Part shown: piece by piece, positions 6,659 to 13,384 of the stretch
Layout of the letters: each line of letters opens with the position of its first letter
How positions within the stretch are numbered: position 1 is the stretch's first letter
From: a virus
Length of the DNA: 23,769 nt
Direction: 5' to 3' (one strand)
IMG/VR virus record: IMGVR_UViG_3300014496_000006
Coordinates: 1 to 23,769 of that record
Translations under genes and position numbers: made by a program
The notes under the pieces: generated by a model
Databases searched by the model: none
The model's input: the letters and a program-made list of their open reading frames with translations, nothing else
Told to the model about the DNA's origin: nothing

Positions 6659-7939
6659 GTGGACATCAAGAAGTTGCGGCAGGATCGTGCAGATGCTCTC
6701 AATGCAGCCAAGGCGCTTCATGCGGCTGCCGGAATCAACCCCATGACGGCGGAGGCGGGCGCTCAGTATGACGCGCACATGGCCAACGTCGCCTCACTCG
6801 ACGCAAATATCATCCGCGCTCAGCAGATGCTGGACGCCGAACGCACCGCACCCGCCATACAGGTAGAGGTATCCGCACCGGAAGCCTCCAAGCAGAAGTT
6901 CTCTGGCCTTGGAGAGCAGCTCCTTGCCGTCAAGAACTTCGCCATGTCTGGTGGGCGCAATCGCGACGAACGGTTGTTCGCCTCCGCACCGGGCCAGAAC
7001 GAAACTATCGACACGGAAGGCGGTTTTCTGGTCAGTGCTGAGGTCGCACCCGATCTGCTCAGCCGCACCTTCGCCGCTGGCGTCATCTCAAGCCGTTGCC
7101 GGACTCGTCCCATGAGTTCATCGCGCCTGGTGCTCAACGGCATCGACGATGCGAATCGCGTGGGTGGTCCGGCTGGCGCGGGCATTCTCGTTGTGCGAGC
7201 TGCGGAGGCCGCTGGAATCAACTTTAGCAAGTTGAAGCTGCGCCGCACGGAACTGAACGCCAATAAGTTGCTCGGCTTCTACATGGCCTCGGATGAGGTT
7301 CTGGAAGATGCTCCCGCGTTGCAGTCGGAGATCAACGATTTTTTCCCAGACGCGTTCTCGTGGGCACACGACAACGAGATCCTCAACGGAACCGGCGCGA
7401 GCCAGTTTCTCGGGGTGCTCAACTCGGGCGCTTGCGTGGTTGTGCCCAAGGACAATGGCCAGACTCTTGCCGGTAATCCCATCACCACCTCCAACATCCT
7501 CAACATGCGCACCCGCCTCTGGATTCGCTCCCGTCCCAACGCCGCATTCTTCGTCGGGCCGGATGCCGAGGCGGTTCTCTCCACACTCACTATTCCCGGC
7601 GCGGCGGGCACAGCGGTTGCGCTCTACACGCCTCCCGGCGTCGGCAGCAATAACACCAAGTACGGCCAGATGCTCGGCTTCCCGGTGATTCCGACAGAGC
7701 AGACCGCCCCGCTCGGAACGCAGGGAGACATCCTCCTCGCCGACTTCAACGAGTACATCATCGGCGAGCGCAACAGTGTGCAGTTTGCCAGTTCCATCCA
7801 TGTGCAGTTTCTCACCGATCAGCAAGTCTTCCGCTGGACTCTGCGCAACGATGGTGCGCCGCTGTGGGACAAGCCCGTCACCCAAAACAACTCGGTGAAC
7901 AAGGTTAGTCCCTTCGTCGTCCTGGCCGCCCGCACCTAG
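6659..7939 (+). CDS. Major capsid protein (HK97 fold)
   Basis: I place the start at GTG 6659, preceded by AAGGAG at 6647-6652, giving 426 aa. The frame is open further upstream only because it reads through repeat DNA. Residues 1 to about 75 are a charged helical region (KKLRQDRADALNAAKALHAA) of the kind that acts as a cleavable scaffold (delta domain). A linker follows, then the HK97-fold body: TEGGFLVSAEVAPDLL, SSRCRTRPM, the E-loop/spine region KLRRTELNANKLLGFYMASDEVLEDAPALQSEINDF.., NEILNGTGASQFLGVL, and a C-terminus with ADFNEYIIGER and FRWTLRNDGAPLWDKPV. The S49 protease immediately upstream is the likely maturation enzyme. The long leader with its own ribosome site suggests separate, high expression. 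Confidence 0.93.
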   Translation: MDIKKLRQDRADALNAAKALHAAAGINPMTAEAGAQYDAHMANVASLDANIIRAQQMLDAERTAPAIQVEVSAPEASKQKFSGLGEQLLAVKNFAMSGGRNRDERLFASAPGQNETIDTEGGFLVSAEVAPDLLSRTFAAGVISSRCRTRPMSSSRLVLNGIDDANRVGGPAGAGILVVRAAEAAGINFSKLKLRRTELNANKLLGFYMASDEVLEDAPALQSEINDFFPDAFSWAHDNEILNGTGASQFLGVLNSGACVVVPKDNGQTLAGNPITTSNILNMRTRLWIRSRPNAAFFVGPDAEAVLSTLTIPGAAGTAVALYTPPGVGSNNTKYGQMLGFPVIPTEQTAPLGTQGDILLADFNEYIIGERNSVQFASSIHVQFLTDQQVFRWTLRNDGAPLWDKPVTQNNSVNKVSPFVVLAART

Positions 7940-7950
7940 GTGCTTCGCAC

Positions 7951-7987
7951 GGTTCTCGGCACTTCGTGCGGTTCTTGTTTGTCATTC
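7951..7987 (+). repeat. 37-bp direct repeat, copy 1
   Basis: This 37-base stretch is identical to 8651-8687. It contains GCACTTCGTGC, a small self-complementary element, and runs into the start of a REP-like repeat (TTTGTCATTC), which is cut short here. The two copies follow the stop codons of adjacent genes and bracket the 8158-8640 gene. Confidence 0.9.
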
Positions 7988-8000
7988 AGCAGCCTTTTTG

Positions 8001-8029
8001 TTTGTCATTCCCGTAGGGAATCTGCTTTT
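8001..8029 (+). repeat. REP-like hairpin repeat, copy 3
   Basis: Full copy with GTA in the loop and TCTGCTTTT after the stem, in the 218-base gap between the capsid gene and the next gene. It has the same orientation as all other copies. Confidence 0.9.
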
Positions 8030-8157
8030 GCTCGTCGGGTGACTCTGTGCCCCATTCATCGCGTCTTTGTTTCCTGCGATGAGTGGGTGCTACGACAAAT
8101 TCACGCTCATCAATCTCAATCTCAACTCACTCCGGTCCAACCGGGAAAGGAATCATT

Positions 8158-8640
8158 ATGAGTGCTCGTGGTTTCAATATTGCGGAAGAGGGGCATGTTG
8201 TTCCTCTCTTCAATCCTGCCAGCATCACTGGCGGCATCTCGGGGCAGGTCTTCAGCCTGCGCGATGCCTCCAAGGCGAACATCATCATCCACTACGGAGC
8301 GCTGGCCGCTGCGCCCGGCACGGTAACGCTGTCGGCCTGCACAGACATCAATGGCGACAACACAACGCCCATCGCCTTCGACCTGTATCAGCAGGCCGCT
8401 GCGGGCGCGGGTAACGATGTTCTCGGCGGTCGTCAGTCCATCCCAGCCACTGGCTACGCCCCGAACGATGTGGCCGGAACCGTCGACGTGCTGCATGTCC
8501 AGGCGGATGAACTTCCGCCCGGTTACCCCTACCTCAAACTCTCCATTGCAGATGGCACCAACGCCGATTTTGTCTCGGCTGTGGCTGTCCTCACTGGCGT
8601 TCGTTTCCAAGGCGTGTCCACCCAATCCGCAACGGTCTAG
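8158..8640 (+). CDS. Putative head decoration or minor head protein
   Basis: The start at ATG 8158 is preceded by GGAAAGGAATC, giving 160 aa. The longer open frame upstream reads through non-coding leader. The protein is poor in charged residues and predicted mostly beta (GTVTLSACTDINGD, TVDVLHVQADELPPGYPYLKLSIADG, DFVSAVAVLTGVRFQG). The pattern of alternating strands, ending in a strand pair after an ELPPGYPYL-type turn, resembles small beta-sandwich proteins encoded just after the capsid gene in many siphoviruses, which often decorate the head. No family is recognised with confidence. The gene sits alone between two repeat-rich gaps. Confidence 0.6.
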   Translation: MSARGFNIAEEGHVVPLFNPASITGGISGQVFSLRDASKANIIIHYGALAAAPGTVTLSACTDINGDNTTPIAFDLYQQAAAGAGNDVLGGRQSIPATGYAPNDVAGTVDVLHVQADELPPGYPYLKLSIADGTNADFVSAVAVLTGVRFQGVSTQSATV

Positions 8641-8650
8641 CACTTCGTGC

Positions 8651-8687
8651 GGTTCTCGGCACTTCGTGCGGTTCTTGTTTGTCATTC
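8651..8687 (+). repeat. 37-bp direct repeat, copy 2
   Basis: Identical to 7951-7987 and located just after the stop of the 8158-8640 gene. Within it and just before it, CACTTCGTGCGGTTCT occurs twice in tandem with a 19-base period (8641 and 8660). It continues into a complete REP-like copy. Confidence 0.9.
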
Positions 8688-8705
8688 CCGTAGGGAATCT
8701 GCTTT
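8678..8705 (+). repeat. REP-like hairpin repeat, copy 4
   Basis: Full copy with GTA loop, overlapping the end of the 37-bp direct repeat and lying 36 bases before an intrinsic terminator. Confidence 0.9.
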
Positions 8706-8740
8706 CGCTTGCGGCATGACAGTCGGCACTATTACCAACA

Positions 8741-8773
8741 GGGGCGGCCATTACGGGCCGCCCCGCAGTTTTT
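8741..8773 (+). terminator. Intrinsic terminator between capsid and connector genes
   Basis: GGGGCGGCC (8741-8749) and GGCCGCCCC (8756-8764) form a perfect 9-bp stem with a 6-base loop, followed by GCAG and five T. It lies 12 bases before the next start codon, with that gene's AAGG ribosome site (8775-8778) right behind the T-run. It probably reduces read-through from abundant capsid transcripts into the connector genes. Confidence 0.75.
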
Positions 8774-8784
8774 CAAGGCCAGCC

Positions 8785-9039
8785 ATGGAAATCCTAATGA
8801 TGATCGGACGCTATGCCGGTGAGATTCGCGACGTACGCCCGCACCACGCTCACGGCCTGATAGAGCGCGGCGAGGCTATCGACCCGAACTCGCCCATCCA
8901 TACCGGGGGCATCATTCCCGCCGGCGAGCCCGCAATAGTTGGTGCGAATCCTCACGACGGCTTCGTTCCCCGCGCGGTCGCGGCCCGCTTTGAATCCGAG
9001 CTCGCAAACGTAGCCAGCAAGAAAAAGGCCAAGCGCTAA
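8785..9039 (+). CDS. Small phage head-region protein, unknown function
   Basis: From ATG 8785, with AAGG at 8775-8778, the product is 84 aa. An ATG at 8797 is an alternative start. The segment IGRYAGEIRDVRPHHAHGLIERGEAI (about 7-32) resembles the small SH3-like proteins often found after capsid genes, with the pattern of a short strand pair, a helix and 'G-x-A'. The C-terminus is strongly basic (ASKKKAKR). Its stop overlaps the next start (TAATG), so translation is coupled to the connector gene. A structural or head-completion role is likely from position only. Confidence 0.65.
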   Translation: MEILMMIGRYAGEIRDVRPHHAHGLIERGEAIDPNSPIHTGGIIPAGEPAIVGANPHDGFVPRAVAARFESELANVASKKKAKR

Positions 9040-9728
9040 TGCCAATCAACCTCATCTCCGGGCCAACCAGCGAGCCGGTCACCCTGCACGATCTCAAGTT
9101 GCAGTGCGGCCTCTCGCCGGTCGAGGACACCGACCATGTCAAAGAGCAGATGAATGCGCAGCAGCTCCGCCGATACATTCGCGGCGCGCGCGTCTGGTGC
9201 GAAAACTACACTCGCCGATGCTTCCTCACTCAGACGTGGGCGCTCTCGCTCGACCACTGGCCGCGCATCGGCGAGCTGTACGCCCATCACCGGCGCGACC
9301 GCATCATCGTGTTGCCCAAGCCGCCGTTTCAGTCGCTGCTTTCGTTCACCTACACCGATCTCGGAAAGAATCTGCAAAACATCATCGCTCCGGTACTCAC
9401 GGCGGGTTCCACGCAACCCGGTAGCGACATTGCAACCAACTTCACAGCCTCACCTTGGGGTTTGCAACTCAGTCCGGGCAGCGAGACCCAGCCCGCGCGC
9501 TTAGAGGCACCTTGGGCGCTCTTCTGGCCGCCCAACCTCCCCTTGCTCGATAGCATCGTCATCACCTTCAAATGCGGCTATGGCGATGCGGGAAGTAGTG
9601 TTCCCCAGCCGATCCTCGACGCAATCCTGCTGCTCGCTCAGTTCTACCGCGATGGCTTCCCGATGGAGAAAAAGTCTCCGCCCATCATCGCCGACATGCT
9701 TGGCGCATACCTGCACCGCACCTCGTAG
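9039..9728 (+). CDS. Head-tail connector protein, phiE125 gp8 / gp6-like
   Basis: This 229-aa protein starts with a TAATG overlap on the preceding stop. The N-terminal pattern EPVTLHDLKLQCGL..(V/D)EDTD (12-32), then YIRGARVWCENYTRRCFLTQTW (about 46-67), then LDHWPRI and IVLPKPPFQSLLSFTYTD, is the hallmark of phiE125 gp8-type connectors: helical adaptor residues, 'E-x-x-T-x-R-x-x-x-T-Q-T-W', then a beta region with 'I-x-L-P-x-x-P'. The end shows the expected helix after a KCGYG.....VPQPILDAILLLAQFYRDG segment. Proteins of this family form the ring joining portal to tail. Confidence 0.85.
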   Translation: MPINLISGPTSEPVTLHDLKLQCGLSPVEDTDHVKEQMNAQQLRRYIRGARVWCENYTRRCFLTQTWALSLDHWPRIGELYAHHRRDRIIVLPKPPFQSLLSFTYTDLGKNLQNIIAPVLTAGSTQPGSDIATNFTASPWGLQLSPGSETQPARLEAPWALFWPPNLPLLDSIVITFKCGYGDAGSSVPQPILDAILLLAQFYRDGFPMEKKSPPIIADMLGAYLHRTS

Positions 9729-9773
9729 CCTCTCTCGCTTGTCATTCTGAGCGTAGCGAAGAATCCCCGTATT
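9729..9773 (+). repeat. GCGAAGAATCCCC-type interspersed repeat, copy A
   Basis: This 45-base element (CTCTCTCGCTTGTCATTCTG, then AGCG-T-AGCGAAGAATCCCCG, then TATT) matches 12618-12662 with a single difference. It starts at the base after the connector gene's stop. From memory this type of sequence is scattered through Acidobacteriaceae chromosomes. Confidence 0.85.
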
Positions 9774-9820
9774 CCGCTGTTGCTTTTGTTTGTCCTTCCT
9801 TTTTGTTTGTCATTCCCTTT

Positions 9821-9850
9821 TTTGTCATTCCCGTAGGGAATCTGCTTTTT
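9821..9850 (+). repeat. REP-like hairpin repeat, copy 5
   Basis: Full copy with GTA loop. A truncated copy (TTTGTCATTCCC, 9806-9817) lies directly upstream, so this gap holds one complete copy, one partial copy and one element of the other repeat family. Confidence 0.9.
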
Positions 9851-9879
9851 CGCGCCCGCACCGCACACTTGGAGCCGAC

Positions 9880-10533
9880 ATGCCCGATCTCACCACACTC
9901 GACGATGTAAAGTCCTGGCTCGCCATCGGTGCCAGCAACGGCTCAGACAGCATCCTCAAAGAGCTGATTACGTCGACCAGCGCCGACTTCCTGCGCGCTA
10001 TTGGCCGCACCGACTTCCTCACCGCCCAATACACCGAGGTGCGCGAAGGTGATGGCAACAGCCGCATCGCCACGCGCCACTGGCCGATCACGGCCATCAC
10101 CACCATCACGATCTCCGGCACCGGCCTTGCGCCCTCGCCAGACCGCGTAGCCGCTGGCTACTACTTCGAGGCCGAGCTGGATCCCGAGCGCGTGAATAAC
10201 ATCTATCTCGCCGGAGGCGAAGTCTTCACCGATCTGGCTCCCATCGCCATCGCATATACGGCGGGCTACACCGCGCCGCCTGATGATGTGGCACAGGCAG
10301 TCGTCGATTGGGTCTGCGACCGCTATAAGGGCCGTCCCAGCACGGGCGTCAACAGCCAGCGCGAGGCCGGTGGCGAGCATGTCACCTACGAAAAAGAGAC
10401 GGCCATGCCGGATTCAACCGCCCGCGTCGTCACCAAGTACAAGCGCGAATGGCCCTCGCTCGATAAGCGCACCGACGACCGAGACTACCGTGTCACCCGC
10501 ATCAACCGCACCTACACCGAGGCCATCAAATGA
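9880..10533 (+). CDS. Second gp6-like head-tail connector protein
   Basis: The start at ATG 9880 follows GGAG (9871-9874) and gives 217 aa; the longer frame upstream translates repeat DNA. The N-terminus LTTLDDVKSWLAIG..SNGSDSILKELITSTSADFLRAIGRTDF (4-47) is the adaptor helix pair seen in gp6-like connectors: a short domain, 'D-x-x-I-x-x-L-I-x-x-x-S', then 'I-x-R'. A beta region with RHWPITAITTITISG follows, then a late helix PDDVAQAVVDWVCDRYKGR. It overlaps the next gene by 4 bases. Having two connector-type genes nearly side by side suggests a stacked neck or a division of labour between adaptor and stopper. Confidence 0.75.
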   Translation: MPDLTTLDDVKSWLAIGASNGSDSILKELITSTSADFLRAIGRTDFLTAQYTEVREGDGNSRIATRHWPITAITTITISGTGLAPSPDRVAAGYYFEAELDPERVNNIYLAGGEVFTDLAPIAIAYTAGYTAPPDDVAQAVVDWVCDRYKGRPSTGVNSQREAGGEHVTYEKETAMPDSTARVVTKYKREWPSLDKRTDDRDYRVTRINRTYTEAIK

Positions 10534-11057
10534 GCGCGCCGATGGACTTCCGTATGGAGGGTGTCCAGCAACAGGCAGACTACATCGAACAGGTCCGCCA
10601 GAACATCCTCAACGCCATCCGCATCGGAATGCGCGAGGGCATTGCATCGCTCGATAGCGATATTGTTGCCAAGCTCGATTCGGTTACCACGCCGGGAACT
10701 GGCAAAAAAGAGGATGGAAGACTGGATGTCGCAATCGCCGAAGGCCAGAAAGTCTTCGAGAAAAAAGATGCATACATCGGCGGCGAGGTAAAGGCAACGC
10801 CGACCGGCAGTAAAATCCGAAATCTTCCCCTCTGGCTGGAGTTAGGCACCAAGCCACCCACCAAGGGCAAGGGTCTATCGAAGTATCCCAAGCAGTTCCT
10901 CGCAGGCTCGAACCCAGAGAGCCGCGCCGTTCATGGTCACGGCGCGTTTCGTATCGAGCCACATCCATTCTTCAACTCAACCTTTCAGGCTGACTACCCA
11001 ACCATTCTAGACACCATCAACCAGCGAATCGCGGAGGCATGTGATGCAGGCGTATAA
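10530..11057 (+). CDS. HK97 gp10-like neck / tail-completion protein
   Basis: This 175-aa protein overlaps its upstream neighbour through ATGA. Characteristic elements are the long N-terminal helix (MEGVQQQADYIEQVRQNILNAIRIGMREGI), a beta-hairpin with LPLWLELGTKPP, and a C-terminal 'I-x-P-H-P-F-F-N-S-T' strand followed by a helix. The patterns W-L-E-L-G-T and P-H-P-F are typical of HK97 gp10 family proteins, which lie at the head-tail joining region and are needed for tail completion. Position between connector and tail terminator genes supports this. Confidence 0.82.
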   Translation: MSAPMDFRMEGVQQQADYIEQVRQNILNAIRIGMREGIASLDSDIVAKLDSVTTPGTGKKEDGRLDVAIAEGQKVFEKKDAYIGGEVKATPTGSKIRNLPLWLELGTKPPTKGKGLSKYPKQFLAGSNPESRAVHGHGAFRIEPHPFFNSTFQADYPTILDTINQRIAEACDAGV

Positions 11058-11520
11058 CCCGACAGACCGCGAACCCATCTGGGCAGCGCTGCTTGCGCTC
11101 CTACAGTCGATTCCATCGGGAACTTTCAAGGTCGTCAGCCGACAGCATATCCAGCCTCCCACGCTCGCTGCGGAGCTACAGCCCGCACTCTTCATCGTGC
11201 AGACGCGCGAGACGCGTACCCCGCGCCCCGCGGGGCTCCCCGTCAAGCTCACGCTCAACGGATTCCTGATCGTCTACTTCCAGTCTCCACCGCCGCTGAT
11301 CGACGACATCGGGCAGGAAACCATCGTCGGTGCAACTCAGCTCAACCAGCTACTCGCCGCCATCGACGCGGCGTTGGTTCCCGACGATCCATTCACCGGC
11401 AAGCTCACTCTCAGCGGCCTGGTCGAACACTGCTGGATCGAGGGCGATGTCGACATGGACACCGGGATCTACGGCCAGCAAGGCGCAGCAATCATCCCGC
11501 TCAAGATGCTTGTTCCATAG
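11044..11520 (+). CDS. Probable tail terminator protein
   Basis: I choose ATG 11044 because GGAGG at 11033-11037 is 6 bases away; GTG 11041 is too close. The product is 158 aa and overlaps the gp10-like gene by 14 bases. It has an alpha/beta pattern: an N-terminal helix (REPIWAALLALLQSI), a strand-rich centre (AALFIVQ-type strand ALFIVQTRETRT, LTLNGFLIVYFQSPP), then a helix (GATQLNQLLAAIDAAL) and a final beta pair. Gene order (gp10-like, this, major tail protein) and length match the tail terminator, which caps the tail tube and joins it to the head. Sequence families here diverge quickly, so position carries much of the weight. Confidence 0.65.
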   Translation: MQAYNPTDREPIWAALLALLQSIPSGTFKVVSRQHIQPPTLAAELQPALFIVQTRETRTPRPAGLPVKLTLNGFLIVYFQSPPPLIDDIGQETIVGATQLNQLLAAIDAALVPDDPFTGKLTLSGLVEHCWIEGDVDMDTGIYGQQGAAIIPLKMLVP

Positions 11521-11528
11521 GAGGATGC

Positions 11529-11756
11529 ATGGCTCTATCTGCTTTGGATTTTTCTTCAGGTGTTGGTACTTCGAAGGGATATGCATTCGGCGTCAGTTCG
11601 GAGTCGTCTGTTTCCGCTCTGCGAAGTCTGGCCGATTCGATTGAGCGGAAAGAAGTCCTTATCCAGTCGGTTCGAGTTACTGGTCTGGCTGCAACAGAAG
11701 ACTTCACCCTCACCGGAATTCGGCTTGTTTTAGCTGAAAAGATCACGGTTCCATAG
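11529..11756 (+). CDS. Small protein of unknown function before the tail tube gene
   Basis: A 75-aa protein with a strong ribosome site (AGGAGG at 11519-11524, 4 bases before ATG 11529) placed across the upstream stop codon. The first 25 residues are Ser/Gly-rich and the middle is a short charged helix (ALRSLADSIERKEVLIQSV). I do not recognise a family. Its coupling to the tail terminator gene and its place just before the tail tube gene suggest a minor structural or assembly role. Confidence 0.6.
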   Translation: MALSALDFSSGVGTSKGYAFGVSSESSVSALRSLADSIERKEVLIQSVRVTGLAATEDFTLTGIRLVLAEKITVP

Positions 11757-11758
11757 GT

Positions 11759-11809
11759 CAGTTGTGGGGTTGTACTTACTCACAACTAAAAACTCACAAC
11801 TCACAACTG
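11759..11809 (+). repeat. CACAACT repeat cluster with inverted ends
   Basis: CACAACT occurs three times (11781, 11795, 11802). CAGTTGTG at 11759-11766 is the reverse complement of CACAACTG at 11802-11809, so the region can fold. It sits in the leader of the tail tube gene, ahead of its AAGGAG site. Confidence 0.6.
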
Positions 11810-11828
11810 TTCTAAGGAGATAAATCCA

Positions 11829-12596
11829 ATGCAGACTCAACAGAATATCCAGTTTGGCTCGGGGGGATTTGTTGCCACCCCCAACGCAGGCAATCTGGCC
11901 GCAAATCCCACCCCCATCCTGCTCAAAGTCATGCAGGAAGCCTCGCTGGAAGTCAAAGGCGACCTCAAAAAGCTCTTCGGACAAAACCAGTTCGCCGTCG
12001 CCACCGCGCGCGGCAAGATCGACATCACAGGCAAGGCTAAGGTTGGATGCCTCGACCTGAACGACCTCAACCAGATCTACTGGGGCCAGTCGGTCACCAC
12101 GGGCGGAAACATGCCCTATAACGAGACCCACGTCACTGCGGCAACCATCACGCCAACGCAGGGAGCTGGTCTTACCGTCACCACCGACCAGGGCGTCATT
12201 AGCGGAACCACCGGATTGTCGATGCTGAAGGTCGGAACTGCGCCCGCCGTTGGCCAGTACACCTTTACGCCAGCGACTACCGGCGCATCGCCCACCCCAG
12301 CCGAGTATGGATTCAACGCTGCGGAGACGGCAGCTTCGGTCCTCATCACCTTCACTGTGGCGTCCACTACCGGCAGCTCGCTCACCATCACTAATCAGGC
12401 GATGGGGTACGCTCCGGTCTGCTCTGGAATGCTATACAACAAGTTCCGTGGTGAGGCCGACATTGTCTACCTCAATGCCATCACCTTCGGCACCTTCAGC
12501 AAGCCCACCAAGCAGGAAGACTTCTGGGTCTCCGATCTGGACTTTAGCGCCAACGCCGACGCCACCGGAACCATCGCCACCTTCTACAACAGCTAG
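11829..12596 (+). CDS. Major tail protein (tail tube)
   Basis: This 255-aa protein has an AAGGAG-type site just upstream (about 11814-11819). The body contains repeated short beta strands and the tube-protein signature LKVMQEASLEVKGDLKKLFGQNQFAVATARGKIDITGKAKVG.., a loop and strand pair often written as 'F...Y....A.ARGK..I.GK'. A large insertion (about 95-190) is Thr/Ala/Gly-rich with strand-like stretches (TPTQGAGLTVTTDQGVISGT, GSSLTITNQAMGYAP) and may be an extra surface domain. The C-terminal strand EDFWVSDLDFSANAD closes the fold. Position before the chaperone and tape-measure genes confirms the role. Confidence 0.85.
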   Translation: MQTQQNIQFGSGGFVATPNAGNLAANPTPILLKVMQEASLEVKGDLKKLFGQNQFAVATARGKIDITGKAKVGCLDLNDLNQIYWGQSVTTGGNMPYNETHVTAATITPTQGAGLTVTTDQGVISGTTGLSMLKVGTAPAVGQYTFTPATTGASPTPAEYGFNAAETAASVLITFTVASTTGSSLTITNQAMGYAPVCSGMLYNKFRGEADIVYLNAITFGTFSKPTKQEDFWVSDLDFSANADATGTIATFYNS

Positions 12597-12617
12597 GAAT
12601 TGTCACTCTGAGCGCTT

Positions 12618-12676
12618 CCTCTCTCGCTTGTCATTCTGAGCGCAGCGAAGAATCCCCGTATTTTCTTCGCTGCGCT
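12618..12676 (+). repeat. GCGAAGAATCCCC-type interspersed repeat, copy B, with a 14-bp hairpin
   Basis: Bases 12618-12662 match copy A at 9729-9773 with one difference. Unlike copy A, this copy is followed by TTCTTCGCTGCGCT (12663-12676), the exact reverse complement of AGCGCAGCGAAGAA (12639-12652), making a perfect 14-bp stem around a 10-base loop. It lies in the gap before the tail chaperone gene. Confidence 0.9.
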
Positions 12677-12720
12677 ACGGACTTACCCGTTACGGAAACA
12701 CAAAAATCTAAGGAGCTTTT

Positions 12721-13026
12721 ATGTCTGAATCTATCCCCGCTTTCAAAGGCACCCCCATCTTCCTCAATGGCAAGGAATATATCTTGCCTTCGGTCTCTTT
12801 GCTTCAGTTGCAGCAGAACTTCGACCTGCTCACAAGTCCCGGCACCGGGAGCATTGTCGATCTTGGCAACCGATTTATCCCGCTTATCGGGTCTGCGCTG
12901 CGCCGCAACTACCCCGATGTCACCGATGAGCAGCTCTGGGAGTGGCTTGATCTGAACACCTTCCCTGAGGCCATCAAAGCACTACAGGCTTCGTCTGGGC
13001 TCAAGGCTGTAGCTCCGGGGGAATAG
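12721..13026 (+). CDS. Tail assembly chaperone (gpG-like)
   Basis: A 101-aa acidic helical protein with AAGGAG just upstream (12711-12716). It begins with a beta-hairpin (FKGTPIFLNGKEYILPSVSLLQLQ) and continues with helices, including DEQLWEWLDLNTFPEAIKALQASSGL. Size, fold pattern and position between the tail tube gene and the tape measure gene match the first tail assembly chaperone of lambda-type tails. This chaperone binds the tape measure and recruits tube subunits but is not in the virion. The ORF ends at CCG GGG GAA TAG, where a run of five G precedes the stop and a second ORF continues in the -1 frame. Confidence 0.78.
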   Translation: MSESIPAFKGTPIFLNGKEYILPSVSLLQLQQNFDLLTSPGTGSIVDLGNRFIPLIGSALRRNYPDVTDEQLWEWLDLNTFPEAIKALQASSGLKAVAPGE

Positions 13027-13067
13027 ACGCCGGTGAGATGGATTGGGGGTGGGTCTACGCCACCCTC
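13016..13067 (+). promoter_or_regulatory. Candidate -1 ribosomal frameshift signal
   Basis: GGGGG at 13017-13021 lies directly before the GAA TAG end of the first chaperone ORF. A tRNA-Gly on GGG (13018-13020) can re-pair perfectly with GGG one base back, leading into a -1 frame that is open through to 13337. Downstream, GGGTGG (13047-13052) and CCACCC (13060-13065) form a stem extendable by a G-T and a G-C pair. Shifting would give a protein of about 205 aa. Only P-site re-pairing is perfect; the A-site would mismatch. Confidence 0.55.
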
Positions 13068-13337
13068 ATTCGTAACACCGGCTGGACTTTCGCGCAGTGC
13101 TGGGAGCAACCAGCATTCGAGGTATTCGAGTTCCTCGAACATCTCAACCAATACCCCAGTGCCGATGTAGTTCTGCGCGCCGTCTACTGCGGCAAGCCAA
13201 AGTCTCGCCCATCGCAGAAACAATCAGAATCGGATCGGCAAGAGCTCGGCTCGATCTTGGGCCCTCCGCAACCGTTACCCGAAAACCTGCGCGGCCTATT
13301 CGACTGGATCGAACAGCAAGACGCACCAAAGAAGTGA
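13038..13337 (+). CDS. Tail assembly chaperone, T-like extension (probably read by -1 frameshift)
   Basis: A 99-aa ORF in the -1 frame relative to the preceding chaperone gene and open upstream into it. Its own ATG at 13038 has no properly spaced ribosome site (GGTGAG directly abuts it), which favours expression as a fusion with the upstream ORF. The N-terminal part is helical and aromatic (WGWVYATLIRNTGWTFAQCWEQPAFEVFEFLEHLNQY), as in T-type extensions and GTA TAC proteins. The C-terminal part is polar and proline-containing. The extension would tether the chaperone to tail tube subunits. Independent start at 13038 is not excluded. Confidence 0.7.
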   Translation: MDWGWVYATLIRNTGWTFAQCWEQPAFEVFEFLEHLNQYPSADVVLRAVYCGKPKSRPSQKQSESDRQELGSILGPPQPLPENLRGLFDWIEQQDAPKK

Positions 13338-13347
13338 CCTCTTTTTG

Positions 13348-13373
13348 TTTGTCATTCCCGTAGGGAATCTGCT
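13348..13373 (+). repeat. REP-like hairpin repeat, copy 6
   Basis: Full stem with GTA loop in the gap before the tape measure gene. The tail differs from other copies (GCTGTTGCT instead of GCTTTT) and is shared with copy 7, suggesting local duplication. Confidence 0.9.
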
Positions 13374-13384
13374 GTTGCTCTTTG

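Noticed and set aside
7118-7885. Long minus-strand ORF opposite the capsid gene (255 codons)
   Set aside because: It mirrors a confident HK97-type capsid gene; long antisense frames are expected in GC-rich coding DNA, and the peptide has no recognisable features.
7940-8161. Short ORF after the capsid gene
   Set aside because: It consists of repeat DNA and leader, with no ribosome site, and overlaps the start of the next real gene.
9790-9879. In-frame upstream extension of the second connector gene
   Set aside because: The peptide CHSRRESAF comes from the repeat and recurs in unrelated extensions at 7940 and 8647; ATG 9880 has its own GGAG.
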